Shown piece after piece: positions 1 to 7,082 of a stretch of 13,740 nucleotides of DNA. Made by a program: the position numbers and the translations under genes. The DNA is from Candidatus Njordarchaeota archaeon (GTDB taxonomy: Archaea; Thermoproteota; JANJXX01; Panguiarchaeales; Panguiarchaeaceae), in NCBI GenBank assembly GCA_029855985.1, contig JAGSHR010000205.1:1-13740 (forward strand). The letters are read 5' to 3'. Position 1 is the stretch's first letter, and every line of letters begins with the position of its first letter. The notes under the pieces are model-generated. The model saw nothing but the letters and a program-made list of their open reading frames with translations, had not been told where the DNA came from and did not search any database.

Positions 1-885
1 CTTCAAATCTAGTTTTAGTCTCTCAAGAATCTCACGATATCTATTTCTAACTGTTACCTCTGTAACGCCAGCTATATCTGCAATGTTCTTTTGTGTTCTT
101 TTTTCTCCTGTCAATTTAGTGGCAATATATAAAGCCGCAGCCGCGATACCAGCAGGATCTCTTCCAATATTCACACCAGACTTCTTAACCTCTCTAAGTA
201 TCTCAATACCCTTACGAATAGTTTCACCACTGAGACCCAATTCTCTTCCAAACATTAAAATAAATCTCTCGGGGTCAAGTACGGGAATCTTTATGTCAAT
301 TGTCTCCTTAATTAACTTGTATGCCTTGTTTATTTCTTTTTTCTTAAGACCACTCACTTTTACAATGGTATCTAGGGGTCTTGGAAAACCACTTAGGCGA
401 GAAGTAATATATATTAGCGCTGCCACGATGGGTTCCACGCGTTCACGCCTAATAGACTTCTTCGTTATCAGCTTTTTGAAATAGTATAGAACCATGTTTT
501 TAACATCCTTAGAGAGATTTAACTTGTTAGCGTATTCGTTAAGTATGGACATGGCAAGTAGAGTGTTCCTTGTTTTTGCGTCCTTGGGTATAAATTTAAC
601 ACTTTGATTTGCATCCCCTAGTTGGACGGTGTGAATATCCAAATTAATGAATTCTCCGCTTGACACGGTTCTTTTATTTTTGAGTTGGGAGGAATCGAAG
701 AATCGGCGTTCGTAGTCTGTATCGATTATGTCCTCGTATATGATGCTTCCACAGGACAAGCATACAAGTTTATCGTCATATATTTCCAATTCGGTTGATC
801 CACAATATGGGCAACGTGTGGGGATGCCAAGGGGGTCCTCTTTGGGGACGTTATCCCTTTTAATTTTAATGGGCTTTTTTTCCAT
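1..885 (-). CDS. tfb: Transcription initiation factor IIB (TFB), partial at left edge
   Basis: TFB bridges TBP bound at the TATA box to archaeal RNA polymerase. The minus frame is open for 295 codons from ATG 885 to the window edge. TFBs run to about 300 residues, so only a few C-terminal residues are probably missing. An N-terminal zinc ribbon has Cys25, Cys28, Cys42 and Cys45, with 13 residues between the pairs. Two cyclin-like repeats follow, at about 104-195 and 200-295. The second contains the BRE-recognition helix-turn-helix (about 263-290, with the hallmark AGVTEVTVRNRYREI). The B-reader and linker (about 54-103) are unlike ordinary TFB: the usual EWR-F reads YERRFF and the usual GLST motif is absent. 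This suggests a divergent paralogue. The start is preceded by a weak GTGAT Shine-Dalgarno. The gene lies 102 bases downstream of ecfT but probably has its own promoter. Confidence 0.93.
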   Translation of the reverse strand, partial: MEKKPIKIKRDNVPKEDPLGIPTRCPYCGSTELEIYDDKLVCLSCGSIIYEDIIDTDYERRFFDSSQLKNKRTVSSGEFINLDIHTVQLGDANQSVKFIPKDAKTRNTLLAMSILNEYANKLNLSKDVKNMVLYYFKKLITKKSIRRERVEPIVAALIYITSRLSGFPRPLDTIVKVSGLKKKEINKAYKLIKETIDIKIPVLDPERFILMFGRELGLSGETIRKGIEILREVKKSGVNIGRDPAGIAAAALYIATKLTGEKRTQKNIADIAGVTEVTVRNRYREILERLKLDLK

Positions 886-904
886 TATAATCACAAAAAG
901 AAAG

Positions 905-923
905 AACTATCCAGTGGATAGTT
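905..923. promoter_or_regulatory. Perfect 19-nt palindrome in the TFB promoter, putative operator
   Basis: The sequence AACTATCCAGTGGATAGTT is a perfect inverted repeat with 9-base arms around one central base. It lies between the likely TATA box (about 924-933) and the TFB start at 885, so it would cover the region just upstream of the transcription start. Archaeal repressors often bind there and block polymerase recruitment. As RNA it could only form a hairpin with an impossibly tight loop, so a DNA-binding dimer site is the better reading. The regulator is unknown. Confidence 0.55.
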
Positions 924-933
924 AAATTTAAAT
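924..933 (-). promoter_or_regulatory. Probable TATA box of the TFB gene
   Basis: Read on the minus strand, the sequence just upstream of the palindrome is TTATTTAAATTTAAC, a good archaeal TATA-like element. Transcription starting about 25 bases downstream would begin near 903, leaving an untranslated leader of about 20 bases before ATG 885. A second TATA-like stretch (about 962-972, TATATATTAAA on the minus strand) is possible but would give a longer leader. Confidence 0.45.
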
Positions 934-954
934 AAGGTGTGAAAAGAAGGTTAT

Positions 955-961
955 AAAAAAA
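955..961 (-). terminator. Poly-T tract after the ECF operon
   Basis: Seven T residues on the minus strand lie 27 bases after the ecfT stop codon and before the TFB promoter. Archaeal polymerases terminate at oligo-T tracts without needing a hairpin. The position fits the end of the three-gene ECF operon, but in AT-rich DNA such a run can also occur by chance. Confidence 0.4.
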
Positions 962-987
962 TTTAATATATACGATATTCTCCTTCC

Positions 988-2019
988 CTAAAGCGCAGGC
1001 AAGAAAGCAAACCTAAACGTGAGGAACGGGTAAATTGCCAAAAAGACAATGCTTAAACCCAAAATCACAGCCAATATCTTGTCACTTCCCCTTAATGGGA
1101 TAACATTGTAATATGTTCTATCCTTATAAGCTCTAAATGCCTTTACACTGGCAGCTAAAGCCAATTGCCGCCCCGCACGAATAGACTCAATAATAATTGG
1201 AATGAACGCCAAGATGACAACTCCAAAAGCCCTAATTGAATCCCTAATTAGCGAAAAGATATTAGGTGTTGCACGGGGCACGATCCTTAAACCCCTTGCC
1301 CTCTCAGCAGCTAACACTAGGGTGCTCTTGGACAATATCTCTGGAATACTCCTTAAAACTATTGCGATCATGAAGTTTATCTCTATGGGGAACTTAAAGT
1401 ACTTTAATCCATACAAGATTTGACTTGGGTGAGTTGTTGATATTAAAAGTATGGCTGCGCTCATTGCGGTGACGACCCTAACTCCTTGGAATAAACCGTA
1501 CTGGAACCCCTCAAGTGTAATCGCTGTAATGCCCATAAAAGCTCTAATCGGATCGGGGAATGTGTAGATCCTATTTAGGTAAAGAGATGTAAACCGGGGA
1601 TTAAGGAAGCTTTGCCCCCAACCGATTAATAACCACTGGGTAAGTAATAATATTGTAACTAGTCTAAGTCTATCGCTGCTAGGGTTACTGTAATACCACA
1701 AGATCAGTGTTAAAGCGAAAAGGAATAGTAAGGTGTAAAGTTGCTCTGCTACCGCCACACCCACGCTTATGAAGAGAGTAAACAAGATCTTGGTTAATGG
1801 GTGCATATCGTGCACGAGTGAATCTCGACTTTCGTAACTAAAAATTCTCCTGAAACCTGAGATACCAATAACCTTAAAGATAAAGTAAGCAATTAAACCT
1901 GGGATAAACGTTAGGAAAATCAAGAAAACAACTATAGCTGATATCAATAACCGTGTATTAGGATCGATAATTGGGAAGAATTCACCGATATACGTTAAAT
2001 TGAGCGTAAACCATGGCAT
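988..2019 (-). CDS. ecfT: ECF transporter transmembrane (T) component, EcfT/CbiQ family
   Basis: EcfT is the membrane scaffold that couples ATP hydrolysis in the paired ATPases to movement of the substrate-binding S component. The 343-residue protein is strongly hydrophobic. The usual start of the family is recognisable at about residue 70 (MHPLTKILFTLF), and the coupling-helix motif ARG is at 241-243. The place of the second coupling motif (about 291-298) reads SVKAFRAY rather than the ARG/ARA-type sequence. About 70 residues precede the family core and hold at least one extra membrane helix, which makes the protein longer than the usual 250-270. I chose ATG 2019 because GGGGGTG lies 5 bases upstream. 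An ATG at 2058 would add 13 residues and overlap the previous gene by 28 bases. It is last in the operon with the ATPase gene. Confidence 0.88.
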   Translation of the reverse strand: MPWFTLNLTYIGEFFPIIDPNTRLLISAIVVFLIFLTFIPGLIAYFIFKVIGISGFRRIFSYESRDSLVHDMHPLTKILFTLFISVGVAVAEQLYTLLFLFALTLILWYYSNPSSDRLRLVTILLLTQWLLIGWGQSFLNPRFTSLYLNRIYTFPDPIRAFMGITAITLEGFQYGLFQGVRVVTAMSAAILLISTTHPSQILYGLKYFKFPIEINFMIAIVLRSIPEILSKSTLVLAAERARGLRIVPRATPNIFSLIRDSIRAFGVVILAFIPIIIESIRAGRQLALAASVKAFRAYKDRTYYNVIPLRGSDKILAVILGLSIVFLAIYPFLTFRFAFLPAL

Positions 2020-2024
2020 TGTGA

Positions 2025-2032
2025 CACCCCCT
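2025..2032 (-). promoter_or_regulatory. Shine-Dalgarno site that decides the ecfT start
   Basis: The minus strand reads AGGGGGTG, then 5 bases, then ATG 2019. The site overlaps the stop codon of the upstream membrane-protein gene (2031-2033). It supports the downstream ATG rather than ATG 2058 and suggests translational coupling. Confidence 0.6.
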
Positions 2033-2618
2033 ATAATTCCCTCCCACAATTCCAACAATACTTAGGATAACTATGAATGACCGCACCACAGTGTTTACAT
2101 TTTACTGGGATTTGAACACCATACTTCTCTTCGGCCTTGAGCTTGAATCCACGCTCCTCAAGAAGTTCAAAGAAAGTCTTCTTTTTCCTAAACTTATCCC
2201 TAACGGATAGTAGGACCCCCATTATCCAAGCAGCGAAAAACAATGTGAACGACTCTGGGAAATACAGAATAATTGATGCATGCCTCCAAGCCGCCAAATA
2301 TAGAAGTAGAACACCCATTGCAAGAAATGGGGAAATTAGGTCAACGCGCCTATCCTTAACCCAATCCGCAGCAATGTACCATGCGAACAACCAAGCCACT
2401 ACAATTGAGATAAAATTATGGAACTTGAAAGCGGGAGTAGCCATAAAGAGCAACCAAGTCACAACGGTATAAATCGTCAAACTAGACCCATTATACAATG
2501 TTAGATGTATTCCATATTGGAACCATTCTAACCAAAAAGCTAAAACATGAATTATAACCAAGGTCATTGGGGCTACGATAAGTGCAACGAAAGTTGATCT
2601 CAGCAATTTTCCAATCAT
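2031..2618 (-). CDS. Membrane protein with C-terminal zinc ribbon, candidate ECF S component or accessory subunit
   Basis: This 195-residue protein is not one I recognise by family. About five hydrophobic segments are visible (roughly 8-29, 46-63, 68-86, 94-112 and 123-139). A charged linker follows, then a zinc ribbon with Cys174, Cys177, Cys188 and Cys191 at the very C-terminus. Its ATG directly abuts the stop codon of the ECF ATPase gene, with GGAGG 8 bases upstream lying inside that gene, and it is followed 11 bases later by ecfT. S components are small membrane proteins of about 160-220 residues, usually with six helices and often encoded between the other ECF genes, so size and place fit. 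The zinc ribbon is not typical of S components. It may be cytosolic and regulatory or structural. The substrate cannot be told from the sequence. Confidence 0.8.
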   Translation of the reverse strand: MIGKLLRSTFVALIVAPMTLVIIHVLAFWLEWFQYGIHLTLYNGSSLTIYTVVTWLLFMATPAFKFHNFISIVVAWLFAWYIAADWVKDRRVDLISPFLAMGVLLLYLAAWRHASIILYFPESFTLFFAAWIMGVLLSVRDKFRKKKTFFELLEERGFKLKAEEKYGVQIPVKCKHCGAVIHSYPKYCWNCGREL

Positions 2619-4406
2619 CTAAATCGCCTCCTCAATCTCCCCCTTAACAAGCTTAGAAAAAACTTCAATTAACTCTTCCAAAGTCAAGATTGTAGGAGCA
2701 CCATGATCATAAAGAGGTTTAGCAATACGGGTAATATAGGGAGCAAACAAATCAGTTTCAGCCAAAATATTCTCTTTACTATAAACCTCCCTTGTCGGAC
2801 CATCAATAAGTATTTTACCCTTCTTTAAAACAACCACTCTCTTTGCATACCTAGCGACAAGATCCATACTATGAGACACCAAAATAATAGTAGTTCCAGC
2901 GGCATTTAATCTCTGTAACAACTCCAGGTATTTCTTAGAAGCCCCATAGTCCTGCCCTGTTGTCGGCTCATCTGCAATAATTATTTTCGGTCTCATTGAT
3001 AAAATTGAAGCAACTGCAACCCTGTGTCTTTGCCCCCTGCTCAAAGCCCTAGGATGTCTCTTCTCAAACCCTACTAACCTCATCATCTCCAATGCCTCCT
3101 CAACTCTCTCCTTTATTTCATCCTTTGGTAAACCGATATTCTTGGGTCCGAACGCGATCTCGGACCAAACAGTATTCTGGAACAACATCAAATCTGGATT
3201 CTGGAAAATCAAACCAATACTTTGAGCTAACTCTGCAATGGACGTCTTATGTATATCCTTACCAAATACTTTTATTCTTCCATGAGAGGGTCTAAGTAAA
3301 CCAATTAAGTGTAAAAGTAGCGTGGATTTACCAGCACCATTTTGACCGATAAGACCAACAAATTCCCCCTCCCTAATTGTTAGGTTTATGCCCCTTAAAG
3401 CAACTGTTCCATCGGGATATTGATGCCAAAGATTCTCAATCTCAATGACAGGGTCCTTTTCACTCAATTTCTCATAGTACTCAAGGTCTCTTTTAACAAA
3501 GTCAAAGTCGTTTGCATTGATACTATTGTTAACCTTGGAGACCGCTTTAGCCAGTATCTCGCTTGCCTCCTCTGGAGAAACAGGTATCGGAACATCACTA
3601 GGCAACAATCCAAGTTTCTTTAGTTCAATTATGGTTTCAGCACTCCAAGGGGGTCTTATACCTAAATCATATAGAAGTTGTGGATTAGAGTACACATCCC
3701 TTACATCACCAAAAGCAATGATTTCACCATTATTCATCACAATTACCTTATCGGCATAACGAGAGACTTCCTCCAATTTATGCTCTATCAAAATAATCAA
3801 CATGTTTGTCTCATCTCTTAACTTTTTGATAGTTTTTAGAACCTCAGCAGCTCCCTTTGGATCAAGATTGGTTGTAGGTTCATCCAGAATCAAAATTTTA
3901 GGCATCATTGTTAGAGCAGAAGCAATCGCAACCCTTTGCTTTTGGCCACCAGACAAACTCATCAGATCCTTCTTCAGTAAATCCTGGATACCAGTTGCTT
4001 TAACGGCGAAATCAATTCGTTTCTCAATTTCCTCAACTGGCAATCTCAAGTTTTCAGGTCCAAAAGCAAGTTCCTCCAAGACAGTTAAAGTAAAGAATTG
4101 CGTCTCAGGGTCCTGAAAAACAGTACCAACAATTGTGGAAATATCCTTTAGCTCGAGGTCTCTAACGTCTTTTCCTTCTAATAATACTTTTCCTTTGCGA
4201 ATTCCTCGAATAACATGGGGAATTAATCCATTTATTGTATTGATCAGAGTGCTTTTACCGCAACCGCTTGGTCCAATGAGAAGAACGAATTCACCCTCAT
4301 GCAACTCTAAGTTTATATTTTTCAATACGAGGTCTTCTCCCTTAAAGTACTTAAAACTCAAGTTTTCAATCTTCAGCAAAGGTTGCTGATTCTTTTCCTC
4401 CGACAT
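2619..4406 (-). CDS. ECF transporter ATPase, fused double ABC domains (EcfA1-EcfA2 type)
   Basis: The 595-residue protein carries two ABC ATPase domains and would replace the usual EcfA/EcfA' heterodimer. Domain 1 (about 10-250) has Walker A GPSGCGKST at 45-53, Q-loop FQDPETQFF at 97-105, signature LSGGQ at 151-155, Walker B LILDEPT ending at 178, and switch His209. Domain 2 (about 320-560) has Walker A GQNGAGKST at 354-362, Q-loop FQNPD at 401-405, a degenerate signature LSRGQ at 455-459, Walker B IIADEPT with Glu480, and switch His512. The Q-loop wording is typical of cobalt/vitamin ECF ATPases (CbiO type). A 70-residue charged linker separates the domains. The gene is first in the operon. 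GGTG lies about 8 bases upstream of ATG 4406. The imported substrate is unknown: a vitamin or metal by family precedent. Confidence 0.92.
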   Translation of the reverse strand: MSEEKNQQPLLKIENLSFKYFKGEDLVLKNINLELHEGEFVLLIGPSGCGKSTLINTINGLIPHVIRGIRKGKVLLEGKDVRDLELKDISTIVGTVFQDPETQFFTLTVLEELAFGPENLRLPVEEIEKRIDFAVKATGIQDLLKKDLMSLSGGQKQRVAIASALTMMPKILILDEPTTNLDPKGAAEVLKTIKKLRDETNMLIILIEHKLEEVSRYADKVIVMNNGEIIAFGDVRDVYSNPQLLYDLGIRPPWSAETIIELKKLGLLPSDVPIPVSPEEASEILAKAVSKVNNSINANDFDFVKRDLEYYEKLSEKDPVIEIENLWHQYPDGTVALRGINLTIREGEFVGLIGQNGAGKSTLLLHLIGLLRPSHGRIKVFGKDIHKTSIAELAQSIGLIFQNPDLMLFQNTVWSEIAFGPKNIGLPKDEIKERVEEALEMMRLVGFEKRHPRALSRGQRHRVAVASILSMRPKIIIADEPTTGQDYGASKKYLELLQRLNAAGTTIILVSHSMDLVARYAKRVVVLKKGKILIDGPTREVYSKENILAETDLFAPYITRIAKPLYDHGAPTILTLEELIEVFSKLVKGEIEEAI

Positions 4407-4485
4407 TCTAACAACACCACTTCGCTATAAACGGGAACATTGCAAATGGAGATGCATTATAGGCATAAATCAATAATATACAAAA

Positions 4486-4497
4486 ATTATAAATTTA
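4486..4497 (-). promoter_or_regulatory. Probable TATA box of the ECF operon
   Basis: The minus strand reads TAAATTTATAATTTTTG about 80-90 bases upstream of the ATPase start. Transcription would begin near 4460, giving a leader of about 55 bases. The intergenic region between the permease stop and the operon start (4407-4599) holds other TATA-like words as well, so the exact box is uncertain. Confidence 0.35.
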
Positions 4498-4519
4498 CCA
4501 AGTTGGGGGATTTCCAAGT
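4498..4519. repeat. Short direct repeat CCAAGT next to the ECF promoter
   Basis: CCAAGT occurs at 4498-4503 and again at 4514-4519, 16 bases start to start. The first copy is part of the small palindrome CCAAGTTGG. It lies immediately upstream of the proposed TATA box, where the BRE or a regulator site would be. It is short enough to be chance. Confidence 0.25.
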
Positions 4520-4599
4520 GCATTAACTAAAAAGATATAAAATATATAGTATAATGGGAATATTACTCTCATTTATAAAAACATGTAGAAAATAAAGGG

Positions 4600-6159
4600 C
4601 TATTTAATGTTTTGTTTTCTCCATTCTAGTAGAGTTAGTGAACCAAAGATTACGACCAAAATTGTGGCGATTAGTGCGGATATTTGCGCTACTAAGGTTG
4701 TACCACTAAATAGCATGAAAATATTCACGAGTGTTATTAAAGCCAAGAAGATTATTGCGTAGAGGGGTTTCCCCTTATCTTTTTTGGTAACCATTAGCCA
4801 TGGGATGATTAAAAGAAATAGTCCGCCTCCAGCGTTTCCTGCAACACCTAGAGCATCGGTAGCAATTTTTGATACTTTAAATAATTCTAAAAGTGTCGTT
4901 GAGATGAAAACTATTAGTGTAATGGTTAACCATGTATAATCCCTGTTTGCTTTTAAATCCAGTTCAAGTCTTTCGGAGAGAGTGTCGGTAAACCCAATAT
5001 AAGCTACGGAAACCGAAACTAGTGCGAATAACGATGCTAACCCTATAACTATGTATGCCATTGTTGAAAGTCCTATTGAGGCAAGTTTTCTAGATAAAGC
5101 TATGAAAGCATGTTCCCTATTGATATCGGAGATCTCCAGTATGCTTGCATCCACAACTAAGAGTATGATTGCTGTAAATATCATGTAAACAATTAGAGAG
5201 ATTATTACGCCTAGTGAAACGATTTTTTTCCCTCTATCGATCCTGTCTAAGATCCACTTGTAAATCAAGATGTTGTAGACCCCTGAACCAACATACATGA
5301 AAACGATCACGCTAAACGAGTCGACGAGAGAAACGATTGATCTCGGTAATAATGAAGCTGATTGGGCTAAACCCACCTTTGTATATATCAAATAGAAAGC
5401 TAATAGGGGAACTAGAACAATTAAGGTAACCTTGAAGACTGTTAGTATAGCTTGTGCTTTGTGTCTTGGGAGTATCTCAAAGTCGGTTCCCTCATTTTTT
5501 TCGATTATTTCTATATGCTTTATTCTCTCTGGGAAGTATTCACCAACGATTACTGAAATTGTGAAGCCTAGTGAAGCCGTTATTACTCTTAAGGATTCTC
5601 CAATTGATAGTACTATGGAGATTGAGATAAGCCAAATAATTGCCATCATAAATAACTTTGTTAAGAGCGCGCTTAAGGGGGTGAAGTTTCTGGAATAACT
5701 ATAATACGATGCTAATAAGAAGACAACTGTTGCTAAAAGGGTCGCAATGAATATCGGTGATTCGATTGTTAAGTAATTTGATAGTTCAATGATGGATTTC
5801 AATCCGTAAAGTATGTAAACTATGTCGGCTGGGTAAACATATAGGATTATTCCGATGGTAAAAGCGATTTTGCCCCACTTCTTAAGCCCGGATTTTAGGA
5901 GCGCATAATCGTATGTTTGTAATCCAATTGCCTTTCCTCCGGTATCCTTTAAACTGTATGATATGCTTTCTAGGATTCTGTTATAGATAACAACGAATAC
6001 GGCAGCTAAAACGGTTAAAATTAGCATTAGAAAGATTATACCGCTGTCTAGCGCGACGAAAGGTAAGGCTAGTATACCTCCCCCAATTATTATTCCAGTT
6101 GAGTATATTGCCAAAAGAAGTATCTTAGTGGTAAGGTTTCCATTACTTTTATCTCCCAT
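4600..6159 (-). CDS. Amino-acid permease-like transporter (HAAAP/AAAP type)
   Basis: This is a 519-residue polytopic membrane protein with 11 or more hydrophobic segments. The first helix contains GGGILALPF at 26-34, the glycine-rich unwound segment typical of aromatic/neutral amino-acid permeases of the APC superfamily. A later segment at about 382-398 (SVAYIGFTDTLSERL) resembles the family's conserved helix end, and GNAGGGLFL at 441-449 fits another conserved glycine helix. It is longer than the roughly 400-residue bacterial tryptophan/tyrosine permeases, partly through a charged loop at about 208-235. The likely role is proton- or sodium-coupled uptake of an amino acid; the substrate is not readable. 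The start at ATG 6159 has AGAGGT about 8-9 bases upstream. It is read divergently from the DUF72 gene and is probably a single-gene unit, with 193 bases before the next minus gene. Confidence 0.75.
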   Translation of the reverse strand: MGDKSNGNLTTKILLLAIYSTGIIIGGGILALPFVALDSGIIFLMLILTVLAAVFVVIYNRILESISYSLKDTGGKAIGLQTYDYALLKSGLKKWGKIAFTIGIILYVYPADIVYILYGLKSIIELSNYLTIESPIFIATLLATVVFLLASYYSYSRNFTPLSALLTKLFMMAIIWLISISIVLSIGESLRVITASLGFTISVIVGEYFPERIKHIEIIEKNEGTDFEILPRHKAQAILTVFKVTLIVLVPLLAFYLIYTKVGLAQSASLLPRSIVSLVDSFSVIVFMYVGSGVYNILIYKWILDRIDRGKKIVSLGVIISLIVYMIFTAIILLVVDASILEISDINREHAFIALSRKLASIGLSTMAYIVIGLASLFALVSVSVAYIGFTDTLSERLELDLKANRDYTWLTITLIVFISTTLLELFKVSKIATDALGVAGNAGGGLFLLIIPWLMVTKKDKGKPLYAIIFLALITLVNIFMLFSGTTLVAQISALIATILVVIFGSLTLLEWRKQNIK

Positions 6160-6308
6160 TTACAAGAACCTCTACAACTAATTGTTATTACTTGATAAGC
6201 GCTACTAGCGTCATTGAAAAATCATACTAGTTTCTGGAAAAGTTAAAACAATCGTAAATAAAAATTAATAGTTGATGGGCTTCAAAAATACCGTTAAAAG
6301 GGATCTCA
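6160..6308. promoter_or_regulatory. Divergent promoter region between the permease and the DUF72 gene
   Basis: This 149-base gap must hold two opposed promoters. The most AT-rich stretch, at 6254-6270 (AAATAAAAATTAATAG), could serve the plus-strand DUF72 gene. No convincing TATA box was found for the permease. A small inverted repeat, CGCTACTAGCG, is present near 6200. Confidence 0.35.
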
Positions 6309-7082
6309 ATGAAAATATATGTAGGCGTATGCACATTTTCATATAAGCACTTAGAAGCTTTTTCAACGTTAGAAGTGCAAAGAACATTTTATAATGTCCC
6401 TAAACTAACAACAGTGGAAAAATGGAAAAAGAAAGCTCCAAAACACTTCATATTTAATTTCAAAGTTTTCCAAGGAATAACCCATGAGTTGAATTCTCCA
6501 ACTTGGAGAAGATACAATGGAAAAGATAAGGAAGAATTAAGAGGAAAGGTAGGTTCCTTTAAACTAAACGAAAAAACAAAGGAATACTGGGAGATAATGT
6601 TAAAAATAGCGAGAACACTAAGCGCAAGAGTAATGATTGCGCAGACGCCACCAAAATTTAAACCAACTCGAACGAATATAGAGAATCTTAGAAAAACCTT
6701 TGAATACCTCAAGAGTAAATTTGAGGAAGAAAAAATTAAAACGCTGCTAGGTTGGGAACCAAGGGGTGACTGGCTAATCAAAAAAGAGGAAATAATCAGT
6801 GTTACAAAAAGCTTTAATATTGTTATACATGTAGTAGACCCCATCCACCACGATCCCCTTTCGCACCAAGAAGTCTATTATTTTAGGCTTCACGGAATCC
6901 CCTACTTAAATTACAAATACACTTACACTTTAAGAGACTACGAGTCAATAATCGAGAAATTAGAGAAAATCGAGGAAGAAGGAGCAAAGGAAGTATTCGT
7001 AATGTTCAACAACGTTAACATGGTCAAAAACGCTAAAGAATTCAGAAATTACTTGGAGGGAAAAGGTTGGAAGGCTTACTGA
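6309..7082 (+). CDS. DUF72 (YecE-like) family protein
   Basis: This 257-residue protein is of the DUF72 family, a TIM-barrel-like group of unknown biochemical role that is widespread in archaea and bacteria. The recognisable pieces come in order. The N-terminal strand is YVGVCTFSYKHLEAFSTLE. Next is EVQRTFYNVP at about 23-32, the place of the family's VEIN-TFY motif. W39 precedes the AP-HFIFNFKVFQGITH block at about 44-60, and HGIPYLNYKYTYTLRDYE lies near the C-terminus. The long insertion after the first strand seen in many bacterial members is missing, as is usual in archaea. ATG 6309 follows AGGGATCTCA, a reasonable Shine-Dalgarno. Its 3' end overlaps the THUMP gene by 16 bases, so the two are probably translated together. 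Confidence in the family is high; the function is unknown. Confidence 0.9.
   Translation: MKIYVGVCTFSYKHLEAFSTLEVQRTFYNVPKLTTVEKWKKKAPKHFIFNFKVFQGITHELNSPTWRRYNGKDKEELRGKVGSFKLNEKTKEYWEIMLKIARTLSARVMIAQTPPKFKPTRTNIENLRKTFEYLKSKFEEEKIKTLLGWEPRGDWLIKKEEIISVTKSFNIVIHVVDPIHHDPLSHQEVYYFRLHGIPYLNYKYTYTLRDYESIIEKLEKIEEEGAKEVFVMFNNVNMVKNAKEFRNYLEGKGWKAY
7055..7060 (+). promoter_or_regulatory. Shine-Dalgarno site for a TTG start inside the DUF72 gene
   Basis: GGAGGG lies 6 bases before TTG 7067, within the last codons of the upstream gene. It makes TTG 7067 the best start of the THUMP protein and indicates coupled translation. Confidence 0.65.

Noticed and set aside
83..925. Plus-strand open frames opposite the TFB gene
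   Set aside because: The minus frame gives a full TFB with zinc ribbon and cyclin repeats, so the plus-strand frames (83-484 and 728-925) are shadows.
2020..2058. Upstream ATG 2058 as the ecfT start
   Set aside because: It would overlap the previous gene by 28 bases and lacks the GGGGGTG site that directly precedes ATG 2019. It remains possible.
6198..6210. Small inverted repeat CGCTACTAGCG between the permease and the DUF72 gene
   Set aside because: The arms are only four bases and it is not placed at a clear TATA box, so chance is the simplest explanation.
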